Below, piece after piece: positions 34,245 to 42,480 of a stretch of DNA of 64,000 nucleotides (position 1 is its first letter; the number at the start of each line of letters is the position of its first letter). The DNA lies in the NCBI GenBank assembly GCA_964613585.1, contig CAZTHL010000009.1, positions 9,964 through 73,963 on the forward strand, written 5' to 3'. Source of the DNA: CAZTHL01 sp964613585 (GTDB lineage Bacteria; Pseudomonadota; Alphaproteobacteria; DSM-16000; Inquilinaceae). The notes beneath the pieces are model-generated. The model searched no databases and was not told the DNA's origin. It saw nothing but the letters and a program-made list of their open reading frames with translations. The position numbers were made by a program, and so were the translations under genes.

Positions 34245-34811
34245 CTAATCCTTCGCCCGTTCCACATAGCTGGCGTCGGCGGTGCCGACCACCACGCGGG
34301 TGCCTGTCTCGATGTGGGGCGGCACCATCACCTTCACGCCGTTCTCCAGGATCGCGGGCTTGTAGGACGACGACGCGGTCTGCCCCTTCACGACCGGCTC
34401 CGCCTCGACGATCTCCATGGTCACCTGAGGCGGCAGTTGAACGCCGATTGGGGTGCCCTCATGGGTGGTGACGGTGCATACCATGCCTTCCTGGAGGAAC
34501 TGCGCGGGAGGGCCGATCAGCTCCTTGTCGAGCTCCATCTGCTCGAAGCTCTCCTTGTCCATGAACGTGCAGCGACTGTCCTCGGCGTAAAGAAACTGCA
34601 TCTCATGCTCGTCCAGTCGCGCGCGCTCGACCGTCTCCTGGGTGCGAAACCGCTCGTTGGTCTTCGTCCCGGACCGTATGTCGCGCATCTCGACCTGGAC
34701 CACCGCCGCGCCCTTGCCCGGCTGGATAATGTCGCTCTTCAGCACGACCCAGAGCTTGCCGTTGTGCTCCAGAACGTTCCCGGCGCGGATGGTGATGGCG
34801 TTGACTTTCAT
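34245..34811 (-). CDS. efp: Translation elongation factor P
   Basis: 188 aa; rescues ribosomes stalled at polyproline stretches. The start MKVNAITIRAGN is the family N-terminus; an in-frame extension to 34865 is rejected. The tip loop contains PGKG at residues 31-34, so the modifiable Lys33 (equivalent to E. coli Lys34) is present. This fits beta-lysylation by EpmA, whose gene is divergent and starts about 70 bp away. Pro-rich proteins encoded in this window (TolA, FtsL, the 267-aa membrane protein) are plausible clients. Confidence 0.97.
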   Translation of the reverse strand: MKVNAITIRAGNVLEHNGKLWVVLKSDIIQPGKGAAVVQVEMRDIRSGTKTNERFRTQETVERARLDEHEMQFLYAEDSRCTFMDKESFEQMELDKELIGPPAQFLQEGMVCTVTTHEGTPIGVQLPPQVTMEIVEAEPVVKGQTASSSYKPAILENGVKVMVPPHIETGTRVVVGTADASYVERAKD

Positions 34812-34882
34812 GAACCTTGTCCGTGGCGCCTCGGGTCGTCTACACGCCGGGGACGGTAGCAGCAAGCCAGGGGGGAGGCAAC

Positions 34883-35980
34883 GTGGCCCCCGGTTCCGAA
34901 GAATCGGCCATGACGCCGGTCCAGCCGGTTCGGTGGTGGCGCCCGGACAGCCTGGCGAGGCGCCGTCAGCGGCTTGAGGCCCGCGCTGCGCTCACCCGGG
35001 CCACGCGCGACTGGTTCCTGACCCGCGGCTTCCTCGAGGTTGAGACGCCGGCTCTCCAGCCTTCACCCGGCATGGAGCCACACCTCCAGGCGTTCGAGAC
35101 CCTCTTGAGGGACGAGCGCCACGGTCGGCCCGAGCCCCGTTACCTTCACACGTCGCCCGAGCTCGCCATGAAGAAGCTGCTGGCGGCCGGGCTTCCGCGG
35201 ATCTTCCAGATGGCCCGGGTGTTCCGCAACGGCGAGCGTTCCGCGCTGCACCATCCCGAGTTCACCATGCTGGAATGGTATCGGGCCGGGGCCCTCTACC
35301 GGGATCTCATCGAGGATTGCCGCGGGCTGCTCGAGACCGCCTCGGCCGTGGTCGGCGATCCGGGCGCGCTGCGACGGGGCGATCTGCAGGCGGACCCCAG
35401 GGCGGACTGGACGGTGCTCACCGTCGCTGAGGCGTTCAGCCGATACGCCGGCATCGACCTCCTCGCCACCACGCCCGACCCGTCCAGTCCGGACCTCGGC
35501 CGCCTGGACGCGCAGGCCAGGGCCATCGGACACCAGGCGCGGGCCGGCGATCGCTGGGAGGATCTCTATTTCCGTATCTTTCTCGACCGCATCGAGCCGA
35601 GACTCGGCGTTGGCGCTCCGACGGTACTCATGGACTACCCGGCGTCAATGGCCGCTCTGGCGCGGCTGAAGCCCGAGGACCCCCGGGTGGCCGAAAGGCT
35701 CGAGCTTTACGTGTGCGGCGTCGAGCTGGCCAACGGCTTCGGCGAGCTCGTCGATCCGGCCGTCCAACGGTCCCGTTTCGAGGCCGACATGGCACTGAAG
35801 CAGGTCTTGTACGGTGAGCGCTACCCCATCGACGAGGACTTCCTGGCGGCGCTGTCCTTCGTCCCTCCGAGTGCCGGCATGGCGCTTGGGCTGGATCGCT
35901 TGGCCATGCTGGTGACCGGCGCCGAGCGGATCGAGGAGGTGCTCTGGGCCCCCGTGGATCCTCCGGCCGGCTTGGGCTGA
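34883..35980 (+). CDS. epmA: EF-P beta-lysylation ligase EpmA (GenX/PoxA)
   Basis: About 365 aa; a truncated class II lysyl-tRNA synthetase homologue without an anticodon-binding domain that attaches (R)-beta-lysine to EF-P. Motif 1 region ARAALTRATRDWFLTRGFLE, motif 2 FRNGERSALHHPEFTMLEWY and motif 3 GMALGLDRLAMLV are present. The GTG at 34883 follows GGGGGGAGG closely and is preferred; ATG 34910 is an alternative with a weak site. It is divergent from efp, its substrate gene. The partner lysine 2,3-aminomutase gene epmB is not in the window. Confidence 0.94.
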   Translation: MAPGSEESAMTPVQPVRWWRPDSLARRRQRLEARAALTRATRDWFLTRGFLEVETPALQPSPGMEPHLQAFETLLRDERHGRPEPRYLHTSPELAMKKLLAAGLPRIFQMARVFRNGERSALHHPEFTMLEWYRAGALYRDLIEDCRGLLETASAVVGDPGALRRGDLQADPRADWTVLTVAEAFSRYAGIDLLATTPDPSSPDLGRLDAQARAIGHQARAGDRWEDLYFRIFLDRIEPRLGVGAPTVLMDYPASMAALARLKPEDPRVAERLELYVCGVELANGFGELVDPAVQRSRFEADMALKQVLYGERYPIDEDFLAALSFVPPSAGMALGLDRLAMLVTGAERIEEVLWAPVDPPAGLG

Positions 35981-36099
35981 AGCCTCTCCGACCGAGCCGT
36001 CCGGCCGGGATGCCCCGGGGAAGAGGGACAGGCTCCGGCCATCTGGGTCCGCTGACCGGGCCACCGAATGACTCCGTCCTTATCGTCGGCGCGTCCGCC

Positions 36100-36639
36100 T
36101 CACGGGCTCGCGGTCAGCCGGATCGGCGTGGCGGAGACGGGTGGCGCGGCCTGATTCGCCTCCTGCCGCTCGAGCCGCTGCTCCAGCAGCGCGATCTCGG
36201 CGTCGTATTCGTCGTGCGCCTCGGCGCAGCGCTCCACCCGCGCGACCGGGAACACCTCGACCATCAACTGTCGCACATCCTGCCACGCCGACTCGATGAA
36301 GCCTGAGTCGCCGCCAGCGCGCACGCGCTGGCTCATCGCCTCGGTCAGGAACGAGCAGGCTTCGTGCTTGCGCGCCTCAATTCGATAGAGGTCGTGCTCA
36401 AGACCGCGCGCGTCCGCTTGCTCAAGCACCATCTGATCCTCCCAGAAGGTGGCGCTTTCCTCCTGGAGCATGTCCTTGACATCGGTCCCGCAGCCGGCCA
36501 GGGCGGCTCCGCCCGCCAGAAGGACGCCGGCCAGGACGCAACGAGCCCGGGAATGCCGCGGGGCACGCAAAGTCGATCCCGACTCGCTCCTGGACCCTTC
36601 CGAGGGCCAGGCCCCGGCAAAAAAAGGAATCGTTCCCAT
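36100..36639 (-). CDS. Putative lipoprotein of unknown function
   Basis: About 179 aa. The N-terminal signal region ends in a lipobox LAGCG within CVLAGVLLAGGAALAGCGTD, after a rather long n-region. The mature part is helical and charged (MLQEESATFWEDQMVLEQAD, RLERQEANQAAPP) with no recognised domain. Start: ATG 36639 follows GGGAGGAGG by 7 bases, a near-ideal ribosome site, whereas the upstream ATG at 36660 has none. It converges with epmA and is followed by a lower-GC regulatory-looking region. Not recognised beyond being a lipoprotein. Confidence 0.7.
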   Translation of the reverse strand: MGTIPFFAGAWPSEGSRSESGSTLRAPRHSRARCVLAGVLLAGGAALAGCGTDVKDMLQEESATFWEDQMVLEQADARGLEHDLYRIEARKHEACSFLTEAMSQRVRAGGDSGFIESAWQDVRQLMVEVFPVARVERCAEAHDEYDAEIALLEQRLERQEANQAAPPVSATPIRLTASP

Positions 36640-36956
36640 CGTACCGCCTCCTCCCAGCATCTCCGGGACTGATTATTGCTGCCGTCACCTCTTTCAGTGT
36701 GAAGTAACACCGCTAAACGACGGTGTAATTAACGCTATTGCCTGCCTGCGACTCTTTTCTTACAAACTTATGATAGGTTCTTGTCGGTGACTCGGCAACC
36801 ATTCGGGCTCGATCCGCTCCGGCATGCCGAAGGGATCGGGCCTGCACCCGATTCCGTCGGATACTAGCAGGCCGGGACACATTCGCCACAAGTCACGCCG
36901 CATCGGTCACCGCCTTTTGTCACGGCTCCATGCTCATGAGTACGGCTGAGCGGCAA
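36640..36956. other. Intergenic region with an inverted repeat upstream of the lipoprotein gene
   Basis: A stretch with no gene, between the end of the ThiE-like gene and the start of the lipoprotein gene. It is AT-richer than its surroundings at 36690-36785. It contains a 6-bp-arm inverted repeat ACACCG-N8-CGGTGT at 36707-36726, about 70-90 bases upstream of the lipoprotein start. This could be an operator. No confident -35/-10 pair was found. Confidence 0.4.
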
Positions 36957-37556
36957 CTAGGTTCCGAGATGGCCGCTCCGAACGGCCCGACCGTGCTCGG
37001 CGATGCGCAAGGACGCCTGATCCGGCACGCTCCATACCGCTTCAGTCACCGCAACGAAATCCGCGCCGGCCCGTGCCAGTCGGGCCGCCTGATGCGGGCT
37101 CTCGGCCGAGAAGGCGACGGAAGGCAGTTCCATGAGCTCGGCCCACCACCGCACCAGCTCCTCGTCAGCATCAAGCCCGACAAAGTCGGCATCCCGTTCA
37201 CCGGCCAGCATGGCGGCGTGCCGACTGTGACCGGCGTGAACGCCGAGGCTGCGGTCGCCGCCCACAAGTCGCCGGGCCGAAGGAACATCGTCGCCCGGAT
37301 CCAGCCGGACCCCGTCGCAGAACGTGGCCGCTGCCAGAGCCGGCCATCGGTGCAGCAGGACGGCGACCCCGCGATCCTGGGCCGGCTCACGCCACAGCCC
37401 GATCGCCTCGCGCCATGCCCGCTCGTCGTCGCAGTCCAGCCCGATCTCCAAGCAGGCGACTGGACCCGCCGCCAGTGCCGTTGCCAGCTCCGAGGTCCGG
37501 GCGCGGATCTCGGCGACTGACGGCGGCGACGGCAGGTAAAGCCGGCATTCGGCCAC
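36957..37556 (-). CDS. ThiE/TenI-like thiamine phosphate synthase family protein, divergent
   Basis: 199 aa, near the size of ThiE. A TIM-barrel pattern like ThiE is visible: AVLLHRWPALAAATFCDGVR replaces the DGVHLG strand, LGVHAGHSRHAAMLAGERDA matches the GVS-H region, DADFVGL matches GADYVG, and RLARAGADFVAVTEAVW is the last strand. Several pyrophosphate and pyrimidine-binding residues of true ThiE are not evident, so catalytic thiamine synthesis is doubtful. It follows the class I aldolase gene by about 30 bp, an association often seen in Alphaproteobacteria. No other thi gene is in the window. Confidence 0.7.
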   Translation of the reverse strand: MAECRLYLPSPPSVAEIRARTSELATALAAGPVACLEIGLDCDDERAWREAIGLWREPAQDRGVAVLLHRWPALAAATFCDGVRLDPGDDVPSARRLVGGDRSLGVHAGHSRHAAMLAGERDADFVGLDADEELVRWWAELMELPSVAFSAESPHQAARLARAGADFVAVTEAVWSVPDQASLRIAEHGRAVRSGHLGT

Positions 37557-37586
37557 GGTCGGCAGCCGTCGGCCCGTGGCTCCGAC

Positions 37587-38534
37587 CTATTGGGCCGGAA
37601 CCAGCTCCTCCTGACCCTTGAAGATCCGGACCAGGCGGTCGAACAGGGCAAGCGCCTCGTCGCGCGGCCGCTGGAAGCTGTTGCGCCCAATGATCGAGCC
37701 GTTGCCGCCACCTTCGTAGATCGCCCGGGCATCCTCGTAGATGGCATCCTCACCCTTCTGGGCTCCGCCGGAGAACACCACGAGCCGCCGGCCGTTGAAG
37801 CAGGCCTGCACAATATGCGCGACCCGCTCGGCCATGGTGGCACGGGGAATGCCCTGCTTCTCATACACCTTCTTCGCCTCGTCCTGCTCCAGATAGTCGG
37901 TGGGCAGCTTCACCTTGACTATGTGCGCGCCAAGAAGGCAGGCGAGATGCGCGGCATAGGCGTCGACGTCGAGCGCCGTCTCGCCATCCTTGGACAGGGT
38001 GCCGCCGCGCGGATAGGACCAGATCACGGTCGGCAGGCCGTAGCCGAGCGCCTCCTGGCGCAGCTCCCGGATTTCCTCGAACTGATCGTACATCTTGTCG
38101 GAGCCGGGGTAGACGGTGAACCCGATGGCGTTGGCGCCGATCCGCAACGCATCGCGCACCGAGGCCGTCACCGCCTGGTCCGGTCCCTGCTTGTCCCGGA
38201 ACAGCGTGTTTGCGCTGTTCATCTTGAGGATCAGCGGGATCTGCCCGGCAAAGCTGTCAGCCCCCGCCTCGAGCGAGGGCAGCGGCGCGGCGTAGGCGTT
38301 CAGCCCGGCATCAACGGCCAGCTGGTAAAGGTAATGCGGGTCGTAGGCCGGCGGGTTCGGGGCGAAGCTGCGCGTTGGACCATGCTCGAAGCCCTGGTCC
38401 ACGGGCAGGATGACCATCTTGCCGGTGCCGCCGAGCCGGCCGGCCATGAGGATGCGGGCGAGATTTGCCTTCACCCCCGGATTGTCGCTCTCGTAGTTGC
38501 CGAGGAGCTTCTTCACGCGTTGCGTCGTCTTCAT
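37587..38534 (-). CDS. fbaB: Class I fructose-bisphosphate aldolase (DhnA/FbaB type)
   Basis: About 315 aa; a Schiff-base aldolase of the archaeal/FbaB type cleaving fructose 1,6-bisphosphate. Diagnostic segments: NLARILMAGRLGGTGKMVIL, VDQGFEHGPTRSFAPNP, and the Schiff-base strand AHIVKVKLPTDYLEQ. Phosphate-binding motifs VVFSGGAQKGEDAIY and GGGNGSIIGRNSFQRP follow. Three in-frame ATGs (38558, 38543, 38534) lie in a short repeat encoding MPTIGMPTM; MKTTQRVKKLLG at 38534 matches the family N-terminus best. It lies downstream of a class II aldolase gene, so two unrelated enzymes for the same reaction are neighbours. Confidence 0.93.
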   Translation of the reverse strand: MKTTQRVKKLLGNYESDNPGVKANLARILMAGRLGGTGKMVILPVDQGFEHGPTRSFAPNPPAYDPHYLYQLAVDAGLNAYAAPLPSLEAGADSFAGQIPLILKMNSANTLFRDKQGPDQAVTASVRDALRIGANAIGFTVYPGSDKMYDQFEEIRELRQEALGYGLPTVIWSYPRGGTLSKDGETALDVDAYAAHLACLLGAHIVKVKLPTDYLEQDEAKKVYEKQGIPRATMAERVAHIVQACFNGRRLVVFSGGAQKGEDAIYEDARAIYEGGGNGSIIGRNSFQRPRDEALALFDRLVRIFKGQEELVPAQ

Positions 38535-38634
38535 CGTCGGCATCCCTATCGTCGGCATCCCTGTTGTTGCCGGTCGTGGTCGCTCGGTCTTCGGGGGATC
38601 ATGCGTGCTGGATAGCCCAGGGCGCGGCCGTAAA

Positions 38635-39096
38635 TCAACGGTCGGCCCCCGGCGCCGGATCCGGCTCGCCGGACAACCAGCGCCGGCAGTCGCGCACCAT
38701 GTCGGAGCTGGTGCGGGGATCGAACGCGAATGGCCGGCGGTCCGCGACGGTCATCCCGGTCGCGCCGGCCATGCCGCGCAGCTTGCCGGCAAGCTCCGCA
38801 TCGCCGGTGAAGATGATGCGGTGGACGCCGGCCCTCATGGCCCCCATGGCGTCTCCGGCACGGTCGCGGCAGTCGAGCCAGGCCTCGATGACGAGATCGG
38901 GATATTGCCGGCCGAGCTCCACGACAACCGCCTGGAACCACTCCGCGCCAGCATAGGCCGCGGCGCCCGGCGCGGTGACCAGGGTGAGCGGCACGCCCAG
39001 GCCCGTGGCCGCCTCGGCGGCAGCCCGGGCGTGCTCGAGACCGTGGAAGGTGACGGCCCGCGAAGCGCCGCCGCCCCCTCCCTTGGCCGGGCTCAT
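38635..39096 (-). CDS. Conserved hypothetical protein between the two aldolase genes
   Basis: About 153 aa, alpha/beta in pattern, without a recognised domain. Visible segments: AVTFHGLEHARAAAEAATGL, VPLTLVTAPGAAAYAGAEWF, VIEAWLDCRDRAGDAMGAMR and AGVHRIIFTGDAELAGKLRG. The repeated strand/helix layout and the DC-R-AG-A-AAMRAG segment suggest a small TIM-barrel-like or Rossmann-like fold, but no active site can be assigned. Start MSPAKGGGGG at 39096 is the likely one, 14 bp after the fbaA stop. It is probably co-transcribed with both aldolases. I do not recognise it. Confidence 0.65.
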   Translation of the reverse strand: MSPAKGGGGGASRAVTFHGLEHARAAAEAATGLGVPLTLVTAPGAAAYAGAEWFQAVVVELGRQYPDLVIEAWLDCRDRAGDAMGAMRAGVHRIIFTGDAELAGKLRGMAGATGMTVADRRPFAFDPRTSSDMVRDCRRWLSGEPDPAPGADR

Positions 39097-39110
39097 CTCG
39101 TCGGACCGGC

Positions 39111-40214
39111 CTAGACGACGGCGATCGACTTGCCTTGCGAGTTCAGGTCGATGAACGCCTCGGTCAGCCGCTCGACGACGCCCAACTCGGCGGCGCGGAG
39201 CCATTTCCGCGGATCGTACTGCTTCTTGTAGGGCGCGTCGGTCTCCGGATCGACCTGATACTTGAAGGCCTTGGGATTCTGCTCGACGTACCGGCCGACC
39301 GCCGCGGCGAAGGCGAACTGCGTGTCGGTGTCGATGTTCATCTTGAACACGCCGTACCCGAGGGTCTCGGTGATCTTGGCCTTCTCCGAGCCGGATCCGC
39401 CATGGAACACCAGGTTGAGCGGGTTCGGACCGGTGCCGTGCCGCTCCTGCACCAGCGCCTGCGAGTTCCGCAGGATCTCCGGCCGCAGCTTGACATTGCC
39501 GGGCTTGTAGACGCCGTGCACGTTGCCGAACGAGGCCGCCACGCTGAAGTGACCGAGCGGTGACAGCATCTCATAGGCCTCGAGCACATCCTCTGGCTGC
39601 GTATAGAGGTGGGCGTTGTCCGCGGACTCGTCGATGTCCGCGCCGACGCCATCCTCCTCGCCGCCGGTGACGCCGAGCTCGATCTCCATGGACATGCCCA
39701 TCGGCGCCATGCGCTTCAGCAGGCGCGCGCACTCGGCCAGGTTCCAGTCGAGCGGCTCCTCCGACAGGTCCAGCATGTGCGTGCTGAACAGCGGCTTGCC
39801 GGTCTCCTGGAAGAAGGCCTCGCCGTGGTCCAGCAGCCGCTCGACCCAGGGGATCAGCTTCTTGTTGGCATGGTCGGTGTGCAGGATCACACAGACACCG
39901 TACTGCTCGGCCAGCAGGTGCACATGGCGCGCCGCCGAGACGGCGCCCAGCACCTTGGCGGCATCGCCGTCGGGCAGGCCTTGGCCGGCGTAGAACTGTG
40001 CTCCGCCATTGGACAGCTGGATGATGACGTCCGAGCGGTTCTTGGCAGCGGCCTCGAGCACGGCGTTGATGGTGCCCGAGCTCACCACGTTGACCGCCGG
40101 CAGGGCATAGCCGCCCGCCTTGCAGGCGGCGACCAGGGTTCGGTAATCCTCGCCGGTGACCACGCCCGGCTTAAGCCCGATGGCGTCGCTGGTCTGCAGG
40201 GCGGCGTCGGTCAT
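39111..40214 (-). CDS. fbaA: Class II fructose-bisphosphate aldolase
   Basis: 367 aa; a zinc-dependent aldolase of glycolysis, gluconeogenesis and, where present, the Calvin cycle. It is the longer E. coli FbaA-like (class IIA) form. Zinc and substrate motifs: VCVILHTDHANKK, ELGVTGGEEDGV, FGNVHGVYKPGNVKL, LVFHGGSGSEKAKI and FKMNIDTDTQFAF. Start ATG 40214 has GAGGGAGC seven bases upstream; longer in-frame extensions are rejected. First gene of fbaA-hypothetical-fbaB-thiE-like, with a promoter-like sequence just upstream. Confidence 0.97.
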   Translation of the reverse strand: MTDAALQTSDAIGLKPGVVTGEDYRTLVAACKAGGYALPAVNVVSSGTINAVLEAAAKNRSDVIIQLSNGGAQFYAGQGLPDGDAAKVLGAVSAARHVHLLAEQYGVCVILHTDHANKKLIPWVERLLDHGEAFFQETGKPLFSTHMLDLSEEPLDWNLAECARLLKRMAPMGMSMEIELGVTGGEEDGVGADIDESADNAHLYTQPEDVLEAYEMLSPLGHFSVAASFGNVHGVYKPGNVKLRPEILRNSQALVQERHGTGPNPLNLVFHGGSGSEKAKITETLGYGVFKMNIDTDTQFAFAAAVGRYVEQNPKAFKYQVDPETDAPYKKQYDPRKWLRAAELGVVERLTEAFIDLNSQGKSIAVV

Positions 40215-40263
40215 GCTGCGCTCCCTCGAAGGAATGGTTGGCAATCGGTTTCGCTGGGTCGGC

Positions 40264-40292
40264 ATAATTGCCTCGGATGCGATCGCTGGCAA
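40264..40292 (-). promoter_or_regulatory. Putative fbaA promoter
   Basis: On the minus strand, -35 TTGCCA (40287-40292) and -10 AATTAT (40264-40269) with a 17-base spacer. The predicted start is about 43 bases upstream of the fbaA ATG, in the divergent gap to the plus-strand membrane protein gene. Confidence 0.5.
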
Positions 40293-40426
40293 TGCCGCTG
40301 ACCGCGTTCGCGTCCGCGACTGCTCGCGGTCGCTGGCCGAAGCCCCGGCGCGCGGGCCGGAATAGGCTTGGCCGGCGGGCTGTTTCGTCCCCAGGGCCAC
40401 AGCCGACGGCCTGTCCCTGACCTCGG

Positions 40427-41230
40427 ATGTCCATGACCCCGGATGCGTCGTCCCGCTACGCGGTCCCGCCCGCCCCGAACGAGCACAGGCGGTGGCTGGC
40501 CGGGGGGATGTGGGCAGGGTTGGCGCTGCTGCTGGTCGGAGCCGGCGTCCTCACCCTTGGCGCGTGCGGCCTGTCCTGGCCCGGTGGCGCGCCGATCCTC
40601 GCCTTTTGTCCGGCGCCCGAGGCGGACGAGCCCGATCCGCGACTGGCGGCCCTGCTGGCCGAGCGGGACCGGCAGCGGGCTCTGGAGGACGCCCTGGCCG
40701 AGGCGCGGCTCGATCTGGTGCGGGCAGCGGCTTGCCCGGTCCCCGAGCCGCCGGCCGATGAGCGCTCGGTCGAGACGGCCGCCTTGCCTCCGGAGATCCC
40801 ACGGCCGCAGGCTCGACCCGAGCCGCCGCCGGCCGCGCCCGAGCCCGCACCCCCGGCCGAGCCGCCGCCGGAGCCCCGGCCCGAGCCCCAGCCGGAGCCG
40901 GCTGCGGCACCTCCACCGCCCGGCCCGGAGCCGGTGGAGCGATGCAATGAGAGCATTCGCGCCGCCGGGCGGCATGACGACCTGAGATCGGTCCATCTAG
41001 GCCCGAACCCGGGCTGGGTAACCATCGACTACAATATGTACCGGGTGCCGGACTACATGGAGGCTCGGCACAACAACCGTACCGTGGCGACCACCACCAC
41101 CTTCGTGCCTGGCCGGGACAGCCATCGGTTCTTCTACGAGCCCGACGGCAACGAATACATCCGGGTTTATATTGGCAGCAATCCGCGGCATCCGACCCGC
41201 TGGACCTACCGGGTCAGCTGCCCGCAATGA
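40427..41230 (+). CDS. Membrane-anchored Pro-rich protein of unknown function
   Basis: 267 aa, on the strand opposite to its metabolic neighbours. A membrane helix (residues ~25-46, AGLALLLVGAGVLTLGACG) is followed by a short coiled coil (LAALLAERDRQRALEDALAE). Then comes a Pro/Glu/Ala-rich spacer of about 60 residues and a C-terminal domain of about 95 residues with aromatic beta-strand character (PGWVTIDYNMYRVPDYMEAR, FFYEPDGNEYIRVYIGSN, TRWTYRVSCP). Two Cys (CNES and VSCP) could pair. This resembles a TonB/TolA-like layout that spans the periplasm, but no family is recognised. Confidence 0.6.
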   Translation: MSMTPDASSRYAVPPAPNEHRRWLAGGMWAGLALLLVGAGVLTLGACGLSWPGGAPILAFCPAPEADEPDPRLAALLAERDRQRALEDALAEARLDLVRAAACPVPEPPADERSVETAALPPEIPRPQARPEPPPAAPEPAPPAEPPPEPRPEPQPEPAAAPPPPGPEPVERCNESIRAAGRHDDLRSVHLGPNPGWVTIDYNMYRVPDYMEARHNNRTVATTTTFVPGRDSHRFFYEPDGNEYIRVYIGSNPRHPTRWTYRVSCPQ

Positions 41231-41309
41231 CGACCGGCGCCTCGAAGGCAAGGGAGGCGCCCGATCGGGACGCCTCCGTGCTCACTGTGTCCGCTGTCGC
41301 GCTGGCGGC

Positions 41310-42317
41310 CTAGAGCCGGGCCATGGCCACGGCCGTGTCGGCCATGCGGCACGAGAAGCCCCATTCGTTGTCGTACCAGGTCATCACCCGGACGAAGTCG
41401 CCGTCGATGACCTTGCTCTCCTTGAGCGCGAACACGGACGACTCCGTCGAGTGGTTGAAGTCGCCCGAGACCAGCTCCTCCGAATAGACGCCGAGCACGC
41501 CCTTGAGCTGGTTGCTCTGGGACGCGGTGGTCATCATCTCGGCGATCTCGTCCGGGGTGGTCTCGCGCTTGGCCTTGAACTTGAAGTCGACGAGCGAGAC
41601 GTTCGGGGTCGGCACGCGCAGGGCGACGCCGTCCAGCTTGCCCTTGAGCTCGGGCAGCACCTTGCCGACGGCCTTGGCCGCGCCGGTCGAGGTCGGGATG
41701 ATGTTGAGGGCGGCGGCGCGGGCGCGATGCAGATCCTTGTGCATCGTGTCGACGATCCGCTGATCGCCCGTGTAGCTGTGGATCGTCGTCATGAAGCCGT
41801 GCTCGATGCCCAGCTCCTTGTGCAGGACATAGGCCACCGGCGCCAGGCAGTTGGTCGTGCACGAGGCGTTGGAGACGATCTTGTGGTCGGCCGTCAGCTT
41901 GTCGTGGTTGACCCCGTAGACGACAGTAATGTCCTCATCCGTGCCCGGGGCCGAGATCAGCACCTTCTTCGCGCCGGCCTCCAAGTGCTTGGCCGCGGCA
42001 TCGCGCTTGGTGAACTTGCCGGAGCACTCCATCGCCACGTCGATGCCCAGGTCGCCCCACGGCAACTGCGCCGGGTCGGCGATCTGGAAGCACTTGATCG
42101 ACCGACCGTCCACGACGATGGCATCGCCCTGGATCTCCACCGTACCGGGATACCGACCGTGCACACTGTCATACTTCAGAAGGTGAGCGTTGGTCTTCGC
42201 GTCGGCCAGGTCGTTGACCGCCACGATCTCCACGTCCTCGCGGCCGCTTTCGAATAGGGCGCGCGCCACCAGGCGTCCGATGCGGCCGAAGCCGTTGATC
42301 GCACAACGAACTGCCAT
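41310..42317 (-). CDS. gap: Glyceraldehyde-3-phosphate dehydrogenase, type I
   Basis: 335 aa; oxidises and phosphorylates glyceraldehyde 3-phosphate. The NAD fold starts INGFGRIGRLVARALFE. The catalytic Cys153 lies in SNASCTTNCLAPV, and the substrate loop includes TSTGAAKAVGKVLPEL. The C-terminus has TWYDNEWGFSCRM. The ATG has AAGGGGGAAGAG directly upstream. It follows tkt by 163 bp. The pgk gene that commonly follows gap in Alphaproteobacteria is absent here. Confidence 0.98.
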   Translation of the reverse strand: MAVRCAINGFGRIGRLVARALFESGREDVEIVAVNDLADAKTNAHLLKYDSVHGRYPGTVEIQGDAIVVDGRSIKCFQIADPAQLPWGDLGIDVAMECSGKFTKRDAAAKHLEAGAKKVLISAPGTDEDITVVYGVNHDKLTADHKIVSNASCTTNCLAPVAYVLHKELGIEHGFMTTIHSYTGDQRIVDTMHKDLHRARAAALNIIPTSTGAAKAVGKVLPELKGKLDGVALRVPTPNVSLVDFKFKAKRETTPDEIAEMMTTASQSNQLKGVLGVYSEELVSGDFNHSTESSVFALKESKVIDGDFVRVMTWYDNEWGFSCRMADTAVAMARL

Positions 42318-42480
42318 CTCTTCCCCCTTGTTGATCCCGGTTTTCCGGTGAGCCGTCGGGCGGCCTGTTGCCGCGGTACACTAACCTGCTTGCGGCGGGG
42401 CCGATAGCCGGAATGCGCCCGCTGGCGTCGGTTCGGCGGCGCCTGGCCGAAGGGCGCGAGGAGAGGTGAGGCGGCGCGGC

